From Candidatus Polarisedimenticolaceae bacterium (lineage in GTDB: Bacteria; Pseudomonadota; Gammaproteobacteria; Chromatiales; Chromatiaceae), in NCBI GenBank assembly GCA_021647945.1, contig JAKITT010000002.1:38627-102626 (forward strand): 64,000 nt of DNA, in the 5' to 3' direction. The position numbers and the translations under genes are program-made. Below the pieces are notes generated by a model that was given only the letters and a program-made list of their open reading frames with translations, searched no databases and was not told the origin of the DNA. Shown piece after piece: positions 47,059 to 57,475 of the stretch (positions are counted from its first letter, which is position 1; each line of letters begins with the position of its first letter).

Positions 47059-47665
47059 AACTTGCTTTTTTAGATTTTCTTCTAGTCAGACCAAACAACA
47101 TTATTCCAGCTCCAAATAGGGCAACTGAAGAGGGTTCGGGAACTGAAACTGTATGAAGTACAATATTATCCGGTAATATACTTCCGATATTTCCGGCATT
47201 AAGGTCTACCTCTTCCAATGCCCAGAATGAAAAAGACTCACCATTGCTCCACATTCCAGATAGATGACCACTTGAATAGTTAAAGGCAGAACCATATATA
47301 TTAACGACTGCATCATCATTAACTAAAAGCCAACTCAAATCATCTACATATGAAATATTAGCCTGACTGTCTTCGTACACCTTCAACCAACCTATATCGC
47401 CACCATCAATATTTAACGTTGAGCTATCATGTCCGAACAGCCAACTTGTTTCGCCATCATCAATATTTAACGTTGAGCTATCGTATCCGTACAACCAAGC
47501 TATATCTGCCCCCGGATCTGTGTTTAAAATTGATGAGTCATAAGCATAAACATAGCTCTCAGCGCTATTAACATTGACTTCATCAGTGCCACTGATCGTT
47601 AAACTGTATGCCGATGGGGACAGAAAAACACAAGCAAAAAGAATACTACGAATAACCTTTTCCAT
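47057..47665 (-). CDS. PEP-CTERM sorting-domain protein
   Basis: 202 residues. A signal peptide ends near A-Y-S. The mature part is rich in Asp, Ser and Trp and contains repeated units D-S-S-T-L-N-I-D-D-G / D-S-S-T-L-N-I-D-G-G, encoded by two nearly identical DNA segments. The C terminus V-P-E-P-S-S-V-A, a hydrophobic stretch and R-R-K form a PEP-CTERM signal cut by an exosortase. No exosortase is seen in the window. It is likely a surface or matrix protein; its exact role is unknown. Confidence 0.85.
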   Translation of the reverse strand: MEKVIRSILFACVFLSPSAYSLTISGTDEVNVNSAESYVYAYDSSILNTDPGADIAWLYGYDSSTLNIDDGETSWLFGHDSSTLNIDGGDIGWLKVYEDSQANISYVDDLSWLLVNDDAVVNIYGSAFNYSSGHLSGMWSNGESFSFWALEEVDLNAGNIGSILPDNIVLHTVSVPEPSSVALFGAGIMLFGLTRRKSKKAS

Positions 47666-47960
47666 TAAAAAACTCCCTTTTTGTTTTGATAAATTTAACG
47701 TCTACATTAGACGGAATCCTTACTATCCCAATAGTGCCGATTCAGCCTATCGTGAATAACCATTCTGCTGGGGTTCACTCCTCATCCCAACCTACGGACG
47801 ATGAATATACCGTAATAGATCATTACATTCATCTTCCGCTATGGGGTGGCCAAGTAGATGAATACTTGTCAAACGCCCTTTAAAAGCAAAAATACGTTGC
47901 GCTGATCACCCTATTTCATTATTTTCCACACTCTCATTTTGACTACGTGCGGGGGTACAG

Positions 47961-48834
47961 ATGGCAAAGGGAGTTGAGGTCAATGGTAAGAAGATGAGAG
48001 TTCTTTTTCGGTATGAGGGGGAGCGGATCAGGGAGCCTTTAGATCAGGTTGAGATTGAGACTTGGCTTAGTCGTGACATGGCCACGCTTCCAAGTAAGAC
48101 CATTAAAGATGCCATTGCTGTTTTTAGGTCAACATACAAACTCTATAAAACCCGCTACCCCGCCACGCAGATCCCACTGAGGGTGTCACGGTAAGACTGC
48201 CCGACATTGATGAGCCCAACCCTTTCACTCGTGCTGAAATAGATAAGATTCTCAGCACCCCGGCCTATGCGGATCGTGAGCAGGATTTAAACCTTGTTAA
48301 ATTTTCAATCTGGTCAGGGCCACGACTCTCTGAAGTGCTGGCTTTGGCTTGGGAGGATGTTATCGATCTGGACAAGGGGCTGATTAAATTCAATCGTTCA
48401 GTGGTTCGTGGGGCTTACCGGGTAACGAAAACAAAACAGTCGAATAGAGTGCATGAACTGCTTGCCCCTGCAAAGGAGGCTTTGAGAGAGCAGTATGATC
48501 TAACTCATCACCTAAAGCCGGTCTCTGTTGATGTGAAGCAGCGAGACAACCGAACTATGAAAGAGGAACGGGTGAGGTTTGTTTTCTATAACGCCTACAC
48601 CAATGCACCACACACTCACGACAAATCAATCAGAGAGGGCTTTTTCGTCAACCATCTCAAAGAGTGCTGAGGTGGACTATCGAGGCATTAACCAGTGCCG
48701 GCACACCTACATTAGCCATAGGCATGGAAAAGGAGTGGATATCAAAACAGGTTGGAACCAGCGTTGAAATGATCAAACGCCACTATGGAAGGTGGATTGA
48801 GGCAGATGCGCCGGAGAATGATCAATCTGGCTGA
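47961..48834 (+). pseudogene. Tyrosine-type site-specific integrase, frameshifted
   Basis: An N-terminal arm-binding piece (M-A-K-G-V-E-V-N-G-K-K-M) runs into a fragment of the core-binding domain. Catalytic parts then appear in other frames: S-G-P-R-L-S-E with the first Arg, Q-C-R-H-T-Y-I and finally R-H-Y-G-R-W with the Tyr. There are at least three frame changes (near 48175, 48665 and 48720) and an internal deletion after residue 28. It is a dead phage/ICE-type integrase beside tRNA-Ser. Confidence 0.88.
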
Positions 48835-48947
48835 AAAGAGGCTTGGGTTCTAGTGTACTGAAGGTGCCTTTGTCCTAGGAACGCCCTAAAGAACGTCCTA
48901 GTAATTATCATTTACCGCTAACTTACTGATTAACGATAAAGAAAAAA

Positions 48948-49037
48948 TGGCGGAGAGGCAGGGATTCGAACCCTGGGAGGGTTTAACCCCTCAACGGTTT
49001 TCAAGACCGTCGCATTCAACCGCTCTGCCACCTCTCC
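48948..49037 (-). tRNA. trnS: tRNA-Ser (TGA anticodon)
   Basis: 90 bases with encoded CCA (48948-48950), acceptor stem GGAGAGG/CCTCTCC, anticodon loop TCTTGAAAA and the long serine variable arm. Its 3' end faces the dead integrase 114 bases away, the usual arrangement of a tRNA attachment site. I saw no second copy of the tRNA 3' end that would mark a far attachment site. Confidence 0.96.
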
Positions 49038-49220
49038 AATCTCATCTTATTCGACGAGGGCGCAAAGGATACTGAAGTGCTATTGAAAAATCCAGTCTTA
49101 ACCCCTACTTTTATACTATTGCTCTTTTGGGGTTTTCAAGTATGCTTTTGAACCAACAAGAGACATCTTTGTCTTAACATTTGAAGTTTTCACTGTTCAT
49201 TACACGGAGATACGATTTCT

Positions 49221-49892
49221 ATGAACCGTATTGATATGTCGGCTGTACATTCCGAAGGATCGATTCTTTCGACCAACAAGCTGATCAAAAACACTTATAT
49301 GCTGCTTTCGATGACCTTGCTGTTTAGTGCAGCAACTGCCGGTCTGTCGATGGTTTTCAACCTGCCACACCCTGGTTTTATCCTAACGCTGGTCGGTTTC
49401 TACGGCCTCTTTTTCCTTACCCATAAATTTGCCAACTCATCTATGGGCTTGGTATGTGTCTTTGCATTGACCGGTTTCATGGGACTGACCATTGGACCTA
49501 TTATCGGCGCATACACCACTATGTTCAGTAATGGTAACCAACTGGTGATGACCGCTATGGGCGGCACCGGCGTGATCTTCTTGGGTCTCTCAGGTTATGC
49601 ACTGACCACACGTAAGAACTTCAGCTTCATGGGCGGTTTCCTGATGGTTGGCGTTCTGGTGGCCTTCCTGGCGGGTATTGGCGCTGCTATTTTTAGCATT
49701 CCTGCTCTCTCACTGGCGGTTTCTGCGATGTTTGTTATGCTGATGTCTGGCATGATTCTCTATCAAACCAGCGACCTGATTCATGGTGGCGAGACCAACT
49801 ACATCCTAGCGACTGTCGGTCTCTACGTGACTATCTACAATCTGTTTCTCAGCTTGCTTCATCTGCTGGGTATTTTTGCTGGCGAAGATTAA
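49221..49892 (+). CDS. Bax inhibitor-1/YccA-family membrane protein
   Basis: 223 residues with seven predicted membrane helices and the family feature of Asp and Glu near the C terminus (G-E-D). YccA in E. coli binds FtsH and protects SecY from degradation; other members leak calcium. The precise function here is not known. It is preceded by a long leader and followed by a strong terminator. Confidence 0.93.
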   Translation: MNRIDMSAVHSEGSILSTNKLIKNTYMLLSMTLLFSAATAGLSMVFNLPHPGFILTLVGFYGLFFLTHKFANSSMGLVCVFALTGFMGLTIGPIIGAYTTMFSNGNQLVMTAMGGTGVIFLGLSGYALTTRKNFSFMGGFLMVGVLVAFLAGIGAAIFSIPALSLAVSAMFVMLMSGMILYQTSDLIHGGETNYILATVGLYVTIYNLFLSLLHLLGIFAGED

Positions 49893-49908
49893 ACCCCTTT
49901 CGACAGAC

Positions 49909-49942
49909 ATAAAAAAACCGGGCTTCGGCCCGGTTTTTTTAT
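49909..49942. terminator. Bidirectional terminator
   Basis: AAAAAAACCGGG pairs with CCCGGTTTTTTT around CTTCGG. It serves the Bax-inhibitor gene and serS, which converge here. Confidence 0.95.
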
Positions 49943-49959
49943 GTCTCAATTTTCTGAGA

Positions 49960-51231
<1,272 letters not shown>

Positions 51232-51237
51232 CTATCT

Positions 51238-51540
51238 TTACCTTAAATTAGCTGGCCAGCTAACGATGTGGCCGGGTTCAATCATGCTGTCGAGGCGTTG
51301 GAGTACCGACTCAACTTTCTGTTGTTCATCAAAAAACTCAATTACCAGTGGCATATTGAGTGAAAGATCGAGCAGATCTGATGAGTGCATCTTGCCCGAC
51401 CGGCCAAACCCCGCAATGCCACGAAAGGCGGTGACACCCGAGACCTTCTCGACATCATGCAGATGTGCCAGTAGCTCTTTTAGCTGATGATCTCCCTCGG
51501 TCAGGTAGATCCGCACCATGGTGATACTCTTGTCGCTCAT
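51238..51540 (-). CDS. DUF190 family protein
   Basis: 100 residues from the ATG at 51540. It has a PII-like ferredoxin fold (R-I-Y-L-T-E-G-D-H near residue 10, G-F-G-R-S-G-K-M near 53). DUF190 genes often accompany crcB and are thought to sense a nucleotide or assist fluoride export. It is co-translated with crcB through a 4-base overlap, which supports that link. Confidence 0.88.
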   Translation of the reverse strand: MSDKSITMVRIYLTEGDHQLKELLAHLHDVEKVSGVTAFRGIAGFGRSGKMHSSDLLDLSLNMPLVIEFFDEQQKVESVLQRLDSMIEPGHIVSWPANLR

Positions 51541-51911
51541 ATTTGTCTCCCGATCAATATGCCTAACCAGCAGGCTGCAACGCAAGCGATAACACTTATT
51601 AGCATGTTCAGGGCAGCCTTGAGAAGGTCACCCTGCTCAATCAGATTTATCGTCTCCAGCGAGAAGGTGGAGAAGGTGGTGAACGCACCAAGAAAACCGA
51701 TGAGCAGCGTAGCACGCACCTCTGGCGAGACTGACATACGCTCCATAAAGAGGATGTAGAGCAAGCCCATCGCCAACGAGCCGATAACATTGACGGCCAG
51801 GGTGCCATAAGGGAAGGCGCGTCCGAGCAGGGCGTATATCGCTCCAGATACCCAGAAGCGCATCAACGCACCGGCAGCGCCGCCTGAGGCAATGGCTATG
51901 AGCTGTGACAA
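51537..51911 (-). CDS. crcB: Fluoride channel CrcB/FluC
   Basis: 124 residues with four membrane helices. Signature G-A-L-M-R-F-W near residue 13 and the pore motif G-F-L-G-A-F-T-T-F-S-T-F-S near residue 75. It works as a dual-topology dimer that lets toxic fluoride out. I saw no obvious crcB riboswitch upstream; the 77 bases between it and rarA are too short for one. Confidence 0.95.
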   Translation of the reverse strand: MSQLIAIASGGAAGALMRFWVSGAIYALLGRAFPYGTLAVNVIGSLAMGLLYILFMERMSVSPEVRATLLIGFLGAFTTFSTFSLETINLIEQGDLLKAALNMLISVIACVAACWLGILIGRQI

Positions 51912-51988
51912 AGGGTTCTCTCTCTTCCCGCAGTTAATGGGGGCATTCTACACGGATCAATGGCTTGGAACGAGATCTACTACAACGG

Positions 51989-53314
51989 TTAGCTCTTCGC
52001 TCTCGCCTGTTGGTTCAATGCCTGTAGGCGACGCAGCTTCTCGCCAATTTTGATCTCCAGTCCACGCTCGACTGGTTGATAGTAGTGGCGCTCGCCCATC
52101 TCTTCAGGGAAGTAGTTTTCACCAGCGGCAAAGGCATCAGGCTCATCATGGGCATAGCGGTAAGCCTTGCCATAGCCCAGCTCTTTCATCAGTTTGGTGG
52201 GGGAGTTACGCAGATGGATCGGCACCTCTGGCGAGCCAGACTGTTTGACATCCGCTAGGGCAGATTTCCAGGCGCTGTAGAGGGCATTGCTCTTGGGTGC
52301 ACAGGCCATGTAGGCGACCGCTTGGGCGATGGCCAGCTCCCCCTCTGGGGTGCCAAGGCGCTCTTGCACCTGCCAAGCGTTGAGGGCGATCTCCAACGCG
52401 CGTGGATCGGCATTACCGATATCTTCTGAGGCCATGCGTAACACTCGGCGGGCGACATAGAAGGGGTCACAGCCGCCATCAATCATGCGCGCCAGCCAGT
52501 AGAGCGCGGCATCAGGATCGGAGCCACGCACCGATTTATGCAGCGCAGAGATCTGATCGTAGAAGGCCTCGCCCCCCTTGTCGAACCGACGCACTCCACC
52601 ACTAGCCACCTCATGTACAGCAGCCTCTGTAATGGCATTACCCTCACTGAGATCGGCTGCCAACTCCAGTAAGTTTAAAGCGCGCCGGGCATCACCATCA
52701 GCCGCTTCAGCCAGTAGTCCCTTCAGCTCAGAGGCCAGTGTTAGTGAGCGCTCACCCAGCCCCCGGTCACCGTCATCTATGGCTTGCTGGATAATCTGCT
52801 CCAGCGCATCAGTGGCCAACGCCTTTAGCACATAGACTCGCGCCCGTGATAACAGCGCGTTATTCAACTCAAATGATGGATTCTCTGTGGTGGCACCAAT
52901 AAAGACCACGGTGCCATCTTCAACATGCGGTAGAAAGGCATCCTGTTGTGATTTATTGAAACGGTGTACCTCGTCGATAAAGAGTACGGTGGAGCGGTTT
53001 TCCGTCTGCCGGATCTGCTTGGCGCGCTCCACAGCATTGCGGATATCTTTGACCCCACTGAGCACCGCCGAGAGAGAGATAAAGCAGGCACCCGATTGTC
53101 GGGCGATGAGATTGGCCAGGGTGGTTTTTCCGGTACCGGGAGGGCCCCAGAAGATCATTGAGTGGAGATGATCCTCCTCAATCGCCATGCGTAGTGGCTT
53201 GCCCTCGGCAACAATTTGGTTCTGGCCAAGAAACTCACTCAGACTGCGCGGACGCATCCGGTCGGCCAGCGGCTGTGTTTGGGCCGACGGTGAACTCTCA
53301 AATAGATCAGTCAC
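51989..53314 (-). CDS. rarA: Replication-associated recombination protein RarA (MgsA)
   Basis: About 441 residues from GTG at 53314, which overlaps the lolA stop; an in-frame ATG at 53389 would start inside lolA. AAA+ core: Walker [10 protein letters not shown] near residue 57 and Walker B F-I-D-E-V-H-R-F. The C-terminal tetramer domain follows. It acts at stalled replication forks. Confidence 0.95.
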   Translation of the reverse strand: MTDLFESSPSAQTQPLADRMRPRSLSEFLGQNQIVAEGKPLRMAIEEDHLHSMIFWGPPGTGKTTLANLIARQSGACFISLSAVLSGVKDIRNAVERAKQIRQTENRSTVLFIDEVHRFNKSQQDAFLPHVEDGTVVFIGATTENPSFELNNALLSRARVYVLKALATDALEQIIQQAIDDGDRGLGERSLTLASELKGLLAEAADGDARRALNLLELAADLSEGNAITEAAVHEVASGGVRRFDKGGEAFYDQISALHKSVRGSDPDAALYWLARMIDGGCDPFYVARRVLRMASEDIGNADPRALEIALNAWQVQERLGTPEGELAIAQAVAYMACAPKSNALYSAWKSALADVKQSGSPEVPIHLRNSPTKLMKELGYGKAYRYAHDEPDAFAAGENYFPEEMGERHYYQPVERGLEIKIGEKLRRLQALNQQARAKS

Positions 53315-53918
53315 CGAGAATGTCGATGAGCGGTGGCGGGATGAAGATGAAGAGCTTCTCATCCAGTATGGGGTTACGCACCAGATCACTGAACATAAAG
53401 AGTGTCACTTGACCAAATTGATCAATAAACTCCATTCGTTTCAGCTCACTCTCTGCGGTAAGCGCCACGGAGATGGTGGCAAACTGGCTCTCACTATTTT
53501 TGGGTGCCAGAACCACCCAAATCAGACCATCCCGTTCATCACTATCGGTGAGGGTGAAGTGTCGCTCCAGCGGCCCTATTTCACTGAAAATCTGTGCTGG
53601 CGTCCCCTCTAACATAGCTGACTGACTGCGGTGCGAGACCTGCTCCAGCTCCATATCATGCAGCCAGACACGGTCACCATCAGCCACAATCAGCTGCTCA
53701 ATCGGCTGCCGATACTCCCAACGAAACTTGCCCGGTCGGTTGAGATAGAGCGTGCCACTGGAGGTGTAGCTATCATTATCAGAGGTGATGACCATCTGTT
53801 CAAACTCCGCTTGCAGCGTGGTCAAATTGGCTAGAAAACGTTGTAGCTGCTCAGTGCCACTGGCGGCAGAGGCTGCAAACGGCAGAAGTAACAGAAACAG
53901 TGGCCACAACTTTTTCAT
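53307..53918 (-). CDS. lolA: Outer-membrane lipoprotein carrier protein LolA
   Basis: 203 residues from the ATG at 53918. The signal peptide ends at A-A-S-A-A. The LolA beta-fold is marked by F-R-W-E-Y-R-Q-P and V-W-L-H-D. It ferries lipoproteins from LolCDE to LolB across the periplasm. It overlaps rarA by 8 bases. The partner lolB is missing from its usual place next to ispE. Confidence 0.95.
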   Translation of the reverse strand: MKKLWPLFLLLLPFAASAASGTEQLQRFLANLTTLQAEFEQMVITSDNDSYTSSGTLYLNRPGKFRWEYRQPIEQLIVADGDRVWLHDMELEQVSHRSQSAMLEGTPAQIFSEIGPLERHFTLTDSDERDGLIWVVLAPKNSESQFATISVALTAESELKRMEFIDQFGQVTLFMFSDLVRNPILDEKLFIFIPPPLIDILGD

Positions 53919-54034
53919 AGATCCCGCTCTCCAAAAGGGGTTAAACAGCGACATATCGTATCACTAGCAACATTGAACATCTCCCACCATCACGGCTAAA
54001 CTCAAAGGTACATCCATCATTAGAGGTAGAGACG

Positions 54035-54784
54035 TTGGTTCATGCAATCACCCGCATCTTATGGCTTATGGCCCATTGGCTAGAGTTGATGCTCTTCACG
54101 CTACCACTCTATCTGCTCACTTTTGTTCCACATAAGCTGCTTGCCAGTTTCTATCCAACGCTGTTTCGACACTGGTGTCGTGTTTTTGTTCGCGCATTGG
54201 GAGTCGATCTGCGCCTACACCAGAAGAACCGAGAACCACTGCCCAAACAGTTCATCATGATCGCCAACCACCCCTCCGCATTTGAAGATATTGGCCTGCC
54301 TGCGCTATTTGATGTCCACTCACTGGCCAAAGAGGAGGTAAAAAATTGGTTCATCAGCGGCCGCATCAGCCAAGCTGCTGGCACTCTATTTGTTCAGCGC
54401 TCTTCGCGTGCGTCACGCAAAGAGGCCTTTGATACCCTGGTAGAAGCGCTACGTAGTGGTAAAAACATCGCCCTCTATCCCGAGGGTGGCTGCAAGGATA
54501 TTTGGCTACACAGCGACTTCCGCTATGGCGCTTTTGATCTCTCACTACAGACCGGCATCCCGATTGTGCCGATCTTTATCCACTATGAGTCACAACAAGA
54601 TTTCCACTGGGCAGATGGCATTATTCTCGTCCGCAAGCTGTGGGACTTCATGATGAGCCAGAACAACCGTGCCAACTACTACCAGTTTGATGCCTTTAAC
54701 CCTGCTGACTTTCCCGACAAGGAGACGTACACTCAGCACGTCTATGATTGCTATCAGGGGTGGCAGAAGCGCTACCTAGAATAA
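54035..54784 (+). CDS. 1-acyl-glycerol-3-phosphate acyltransferase-like protein (PlsC family)
   Basis: 249 residues from a TTG start with AGAGG upstream; an ATG at 54068 is the alternative. It has an N-terminal membrane helix pair. The acyltransferase box reads N-H-P-S-A-F-E-D, so the usual HX4D is HX4E followed by D. The acyl-phosphate motif Y-P-E-G-G is present. It probably acylates a lyso-lipid; the substrate is unknown. Its stop lies 5 bases before MITE A copy 3. Confidence 0.85.
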   Translation: MVHAITRILWLMAHWLELMLFTLPLYLLTFVPHKLLASFYPTLFRHWCRVFVRALGVDLRLHQKNREPLPKQFIMIANHPSAFEDIGLPALFDVHSLAKEEVKNWFISGRISQAAGTLFVQRSSRASRKEAFDTLVEALRSGKNIALYPEGGCKDIWLHSDFRYGAFDLSLQTGIPIVPIFIHYESQQDFHWADGIILVRKLWDFMMSQNNRANYYQFDAFNPADFPDKETYTQHVYDCYQGWQKRYLE

Positions 54785-54789
54785 CTAAA

Positions 54790-54950
54790 GGGTACCTCTA
54801 TTTATTCTGGGTGAGACAGATTGAGATTCAAAATCTTCAAGAGCAAGGCGCTCAGTGCTTGTAATAGTTGTTCTATTGCAAGCACTGAGCAACACAGCTA
54901 TTGGATGTTTTGGACTCAATATGCTCATCCATGAATTAATAGAGGTGCCC
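54790..54950 (+). mobile_element. MITE family A, copy 3 (161 bp)
   Basis: Termini GGGTACCTCTATTTATTC and, inverted, GGGCACCTCTATTAATTC. Flanks TAAA and TAGA suggest a 4-bp target duplication with one change. It lacks the block of about 20 bases (CCAGGCGCCCTTGGGGCATG) found in copies 1 and 2. The internal palindrome AGTGCTTGTAATAG is kept. Confidence 0.85.
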
Positions 54951-54982
54951 TAGACTTACACAACTTAAGAAGATTGATAGAG

Positions 54983-55621
54983 ATGAAATATACGATCATT
55001 CCCGTCACTGCGCTGCAACAGAACTGTAGCCTAATTTGGTGCGAAGAGAGCCACAAAGGAGCGGTCATAGATCCTGGTGGCGATCTTGAAAAAATTCTGC
55101 ATGCAGCCGTCTCAAACAGCGTAACCATTGAGAAAATTCTCATCACCCACGCTCACTTTGACCATGCTGGCGGCGCCCATGAGCTGGCTGAAAAGCTCTC
55201 TATTCCCATTGAGGGGCCACACATCGCCGACCAACCGATAGTTGAGCGGATGGGCATCCAGGCAAGCAGCTACGGCTTTCAACCCGTGCCATCGTTCACC
55301 CCTAACCGTTGGTTGCAGCAGGATGACACCATAACAGTCGGCAACCTGACACTACAGGTGCTGCACTGCCCGGGCCACACGCCCGGCCATGTCATCTTTT
55401 TCCACCCCGAGTCAAAACTTGCATTTGTTGGTGACGTAATATTCCAAGGTTCAATCGGTCGCACGGATTTCCCCCTCAGCAACCACGCCGACCTGATCCA
55501 CTCCATTCGACAAAAATTATGGCCACTGGGCCGTGATGTTACCTTCATCCCTGGTCACGGCCCCAACTCCACCTTTGGTGCAGAGCAAAGCAGCAATCCC
55601 TTTGTGGGTGATGACTACTAA
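54983..55621 (+). CDS. Metallo-beta-lactamase-fold hydrolase (YcbL/glyoxalase II-like)
   Basis: 212 residues from the ATG at 54983. It has the metal-binding motif T-H-A-H-F-D-H near residue 58, H-T-P-G-H and G-D-V-I-F. It is shorter than classical glyoxalase II and lacks its C-terminal helices, matching YcbL. It probably hydrolyses a thioester such as S-lactoylglutathione. It begins 33 bases after MITE copy 3, which may carry part of its promoter region. Confidence 0.9.
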   Translation: MKYTIIPVTALQQNCSLIWCEESHKGAVIDPGGDLEKILHAAVSNSVTIEKILITHAHFDHAGGAHELAEKLSIPIEGPHIADQPIVERMGIQASSYGFQPVPSFTPNRWLQQDDTITVGNLTLQVLHCPGHTPGHVIFFHPESKLAFVGDVIFQGSIGRTDFPLSNHADLIHSIRQKLWPLGRDVTFIPGHGPNSTFGAEQSSNPFVGDDY

Positions 55622-55678
55622 GCCGGATAATATTATGAAATATCCGGGCTAAACCTCCTTTTTCATGAGAGAAAAATA

Positions 55679-55993
55679 ATGTCTGTTCTACTTGAATTCA
55701 GTATGTTCCCCACCGACAGTGGTGAGAGTAAAAGTGCCTATGTCAGCCAGGTGATCAAAATGATCGACCAAAGCGGCGTCAACTACCAGCTTACCGCCAT
55801 GGGCACACTCATTGAGACGGCAACCGTGGCAGAGGCGCTGGCGGTGGTACAGAAGGCCTATGAGACGTTAGAGGCGCAAGGGTGTAACCGGGTCTACTCT
55901 TCACTCAAATTTGATATCCGTAAAGGGAAAGAGAACCGGCTGACCAATAAGATTGCCTCAGTCGAAGAGAAAATTGGTAGCGTTAATCACTAA
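55679..55993 (+). CDS. MTH1187-family thiamine-binding protein
   Basis: 104 residues with the MTH1187/YkoF-like ferredoxin fold (F-S-M-F-P near residue 7; Y-Q-L-T-A-M-G-T-L-I-E near 38). Members bind thiamine or related pyrimidine compounds in the cytoplasm. It lies between the metallohydrolase and an uncharacterised gene, all on the plus strand. Confidence 0.88.
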   Translation: MSVLLEFSMFPTDSGESKSAYVSQVIKMIDQSGVNYQLTAMGTLIETATVAEALAVVQKAYETLEAQGCNRVYSSLKFDIRKGKENRLTNKIASVEEKIGSVNH

Positions 55994-56006
55994 AGGGTTC
56001 AGGGTA

Positions 56007-56510
56007 ATGAGTTTCGACCAATACGACATATTTTTCTCCGGTCAACTGATCGAGGGCAGCGACGAAACGGCTGCAAGAAAGAAGCTAGCGGTTCTATTCA
56101 AACTACCGCTTGAGCGCGTTGAACCCCTCTTCTCTGGCAAACCTGTCGCGGTGAAACGTGGTGTTGATATGGATACTGCAGTTAAATACCGCACCGCCTT
56201 TCGTGATGCCGGCGCACTGATTGAGATCAAACCTGCCGCCAGTGCCGGCACCACCGAGGCAGCGCCGATTCCAGAAGCAGCACCGACTACAGAGCAGAAA
56301 CCGCCTGAGCCTTCATCAGGCCTATCTCTCAACCCTGCCAACACCGGCACTCTTGAGGATTGTGCGCCACACATCACACCCGCTGTGATTCCTGATATCA
56401 GTCAGATAAGCATGGCGGAAGTAGGCGCTACCATTGATAAGAGTGAGCCTGTGCCACGGCTCGATATTGATACCAGCGCACTCAGCATTGCGTCAGACGA
56501 AGAGCGTTAA
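56007..56510 (+). CDS. Uncharacterised protein
   Basis: 168 residues from the ATG at 56007 with AGGG upstream; the frame extends back to 55953 inside the previous gene. The N-terminal part (1-80) reads D-I-F-F-S-G-Q-L-I-E-G and looks like a small folded domain. The rest is Pro/Glu/Thr-rich and probably disordered. I do not recognise a function. It converges with the DUF3108 gene, whose stop is 3 bases away. Confidence 0.75.
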   Translation: MSFDQYDIFFSGQLIEGSDETAARKKLAVLFKLPLERVEPLFSGKPVAVKRGVDMDTAVKYRTAFRDAGALIEIKPAASAGTTEAAPIPEAAPTTEQKPPEPSSGLSLNPANTGTLEDCAPHITPAVIPDISQISMAEVGATIDKSEPVPRLDIDTSALSIASDEER

Positions 56511-56513
56511 CAC

Positions 56514-57458
56514 TCACTCCGTCAGTTCAAGGATATCTATCTTTTTTAGCGGCTGAGGCGGCTGCTCACCCCGCCAATGCTCTCCTGGCTGCTTGCCATC
56601 TAAGCTGAACTCTATGTTGCCAAACAAGCGACTGCTGTAGACTCGGATCGGCGTACGCATCCTATCCATGGCGTACCAAACATAGATCGCATCCAGCCCG
56701 CCCTCATGGCGATCTTGCGGCTCAAACTTCACCTTCATCGTCATCCGATGCTCAGCACCCCGTGATAGCAGCTCTTCGCCCAGCACCTCAACCCGATAGC
56801 CGATCAGGTCTTTACCATCCGATGCGGGTAGATCAATCACCGTGCCGGGTTCTAACGCCACCATACGCATACGGTAGAGGAGAGAGAGGTGATCTAACAT
56901 ACCAAGCTTCAGCTCAACCTCCTTCTTTTTCCGAAAGCCGGAGGGGAGAGCCATCTCGGTGACATATCGCTGGCGTAAAAAAGTGGGTAAAACCTCCGTT
57001 TTTGAGATTCGACTGTTGCTGCGTTTATAACGCTGAACCACTTTTTCAGCCTGATCAAACCAGAGTAGGCTCTGACTAAAACCCTCTTCACGCCGCAACT
57101 CATCCACCATGCGCGTGTAACGGGCAGCCGGTTCAAACCAGCTGCGAAAGGTATAACGGATAGGGTAGAAGCGCTCTGCGGTGCTATAGCGTTTGGTGGT
57201 AACAAAGAGATGCGCCGAGAGCAGGCGCTCATCATTGATCTGCTGCAACTGTGGATCGATCTCTAACACCGCTTTTGCGATATTGAACGGTTGCCAGGCA
57301 GAGAGAATGCCTTGATATGAGACGGTATACTCTAAGCGCTCACCCAACTGTAGTGGTTGAGCGGTGACACAAGAGGCTGCCACCAACAGCCCGAGCGCCC
57401 AACATGCACCTAAATTCTGCCGATGAGCTCGCAATGGTTGATCGCTCTCTACACCCAT
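56514..57458 (-). CDS. DUF3108 family exported protein
   Basis: 314 residues. After an N-terminal hydrophobic segment near residues 20-33, the body begins with L-E-Y-T-V-S-Y-Q-G-I, the usual DUF3108 start. It is predicted periplasmic and beta-rich; the function is unknown. It begins 17 bases after the stop of the large c-di-GMP gene. Confidence 0.85.
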   Translation of the reverse strand: MGVESDQPLRAHRQNLGACWALGLLVAASCVTAQPLQLGERLEYTVSYQGILSAWQPFNIAKAVLEIDPQLQQINDERLLSAHLFVTTKRYSTAERFYPIRYTFRSWFEPAARYTRMVDELRREEGFSQSLLWFDQAEKVVQRYKRSNSRISKTEVLPTFLRQRYVTEMALPSGFRKKKEVELKLGMLDHLSLLYRMRMVALEPGTVIDLPASDGKDLIGYRVEVLGEELLSRGAEHRMTMKVKFEPQDRHEGGLDAIYVWYAMDRMRTPIRVYSSRLFGNIEFSLDGKQPGEHWRGEQPPQPLKKIDILELTE

Positions 57459-57475
57459 GGCACGAGTTGAGCCAC

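Noticed and set aside
48948..49037. Complete prophage or ICE at tRNA-Ser
   Set aside because: Only a dead integrase is present, with no structural, transfer or excision genes and no far att repeat in view.
51912..51988. Fluoride riboswitch before crcB
   Set aside because: The 77-base gap contains no pseudoknot-like pattern of the crcB motif.
54035..54784. Inactive acyltransferase because HX4D reads HX4E
   Set aside because: A Glu, or the next Asp, may take the role; the rest of the family motifs are intact, so loss of activity cannot be claimed.
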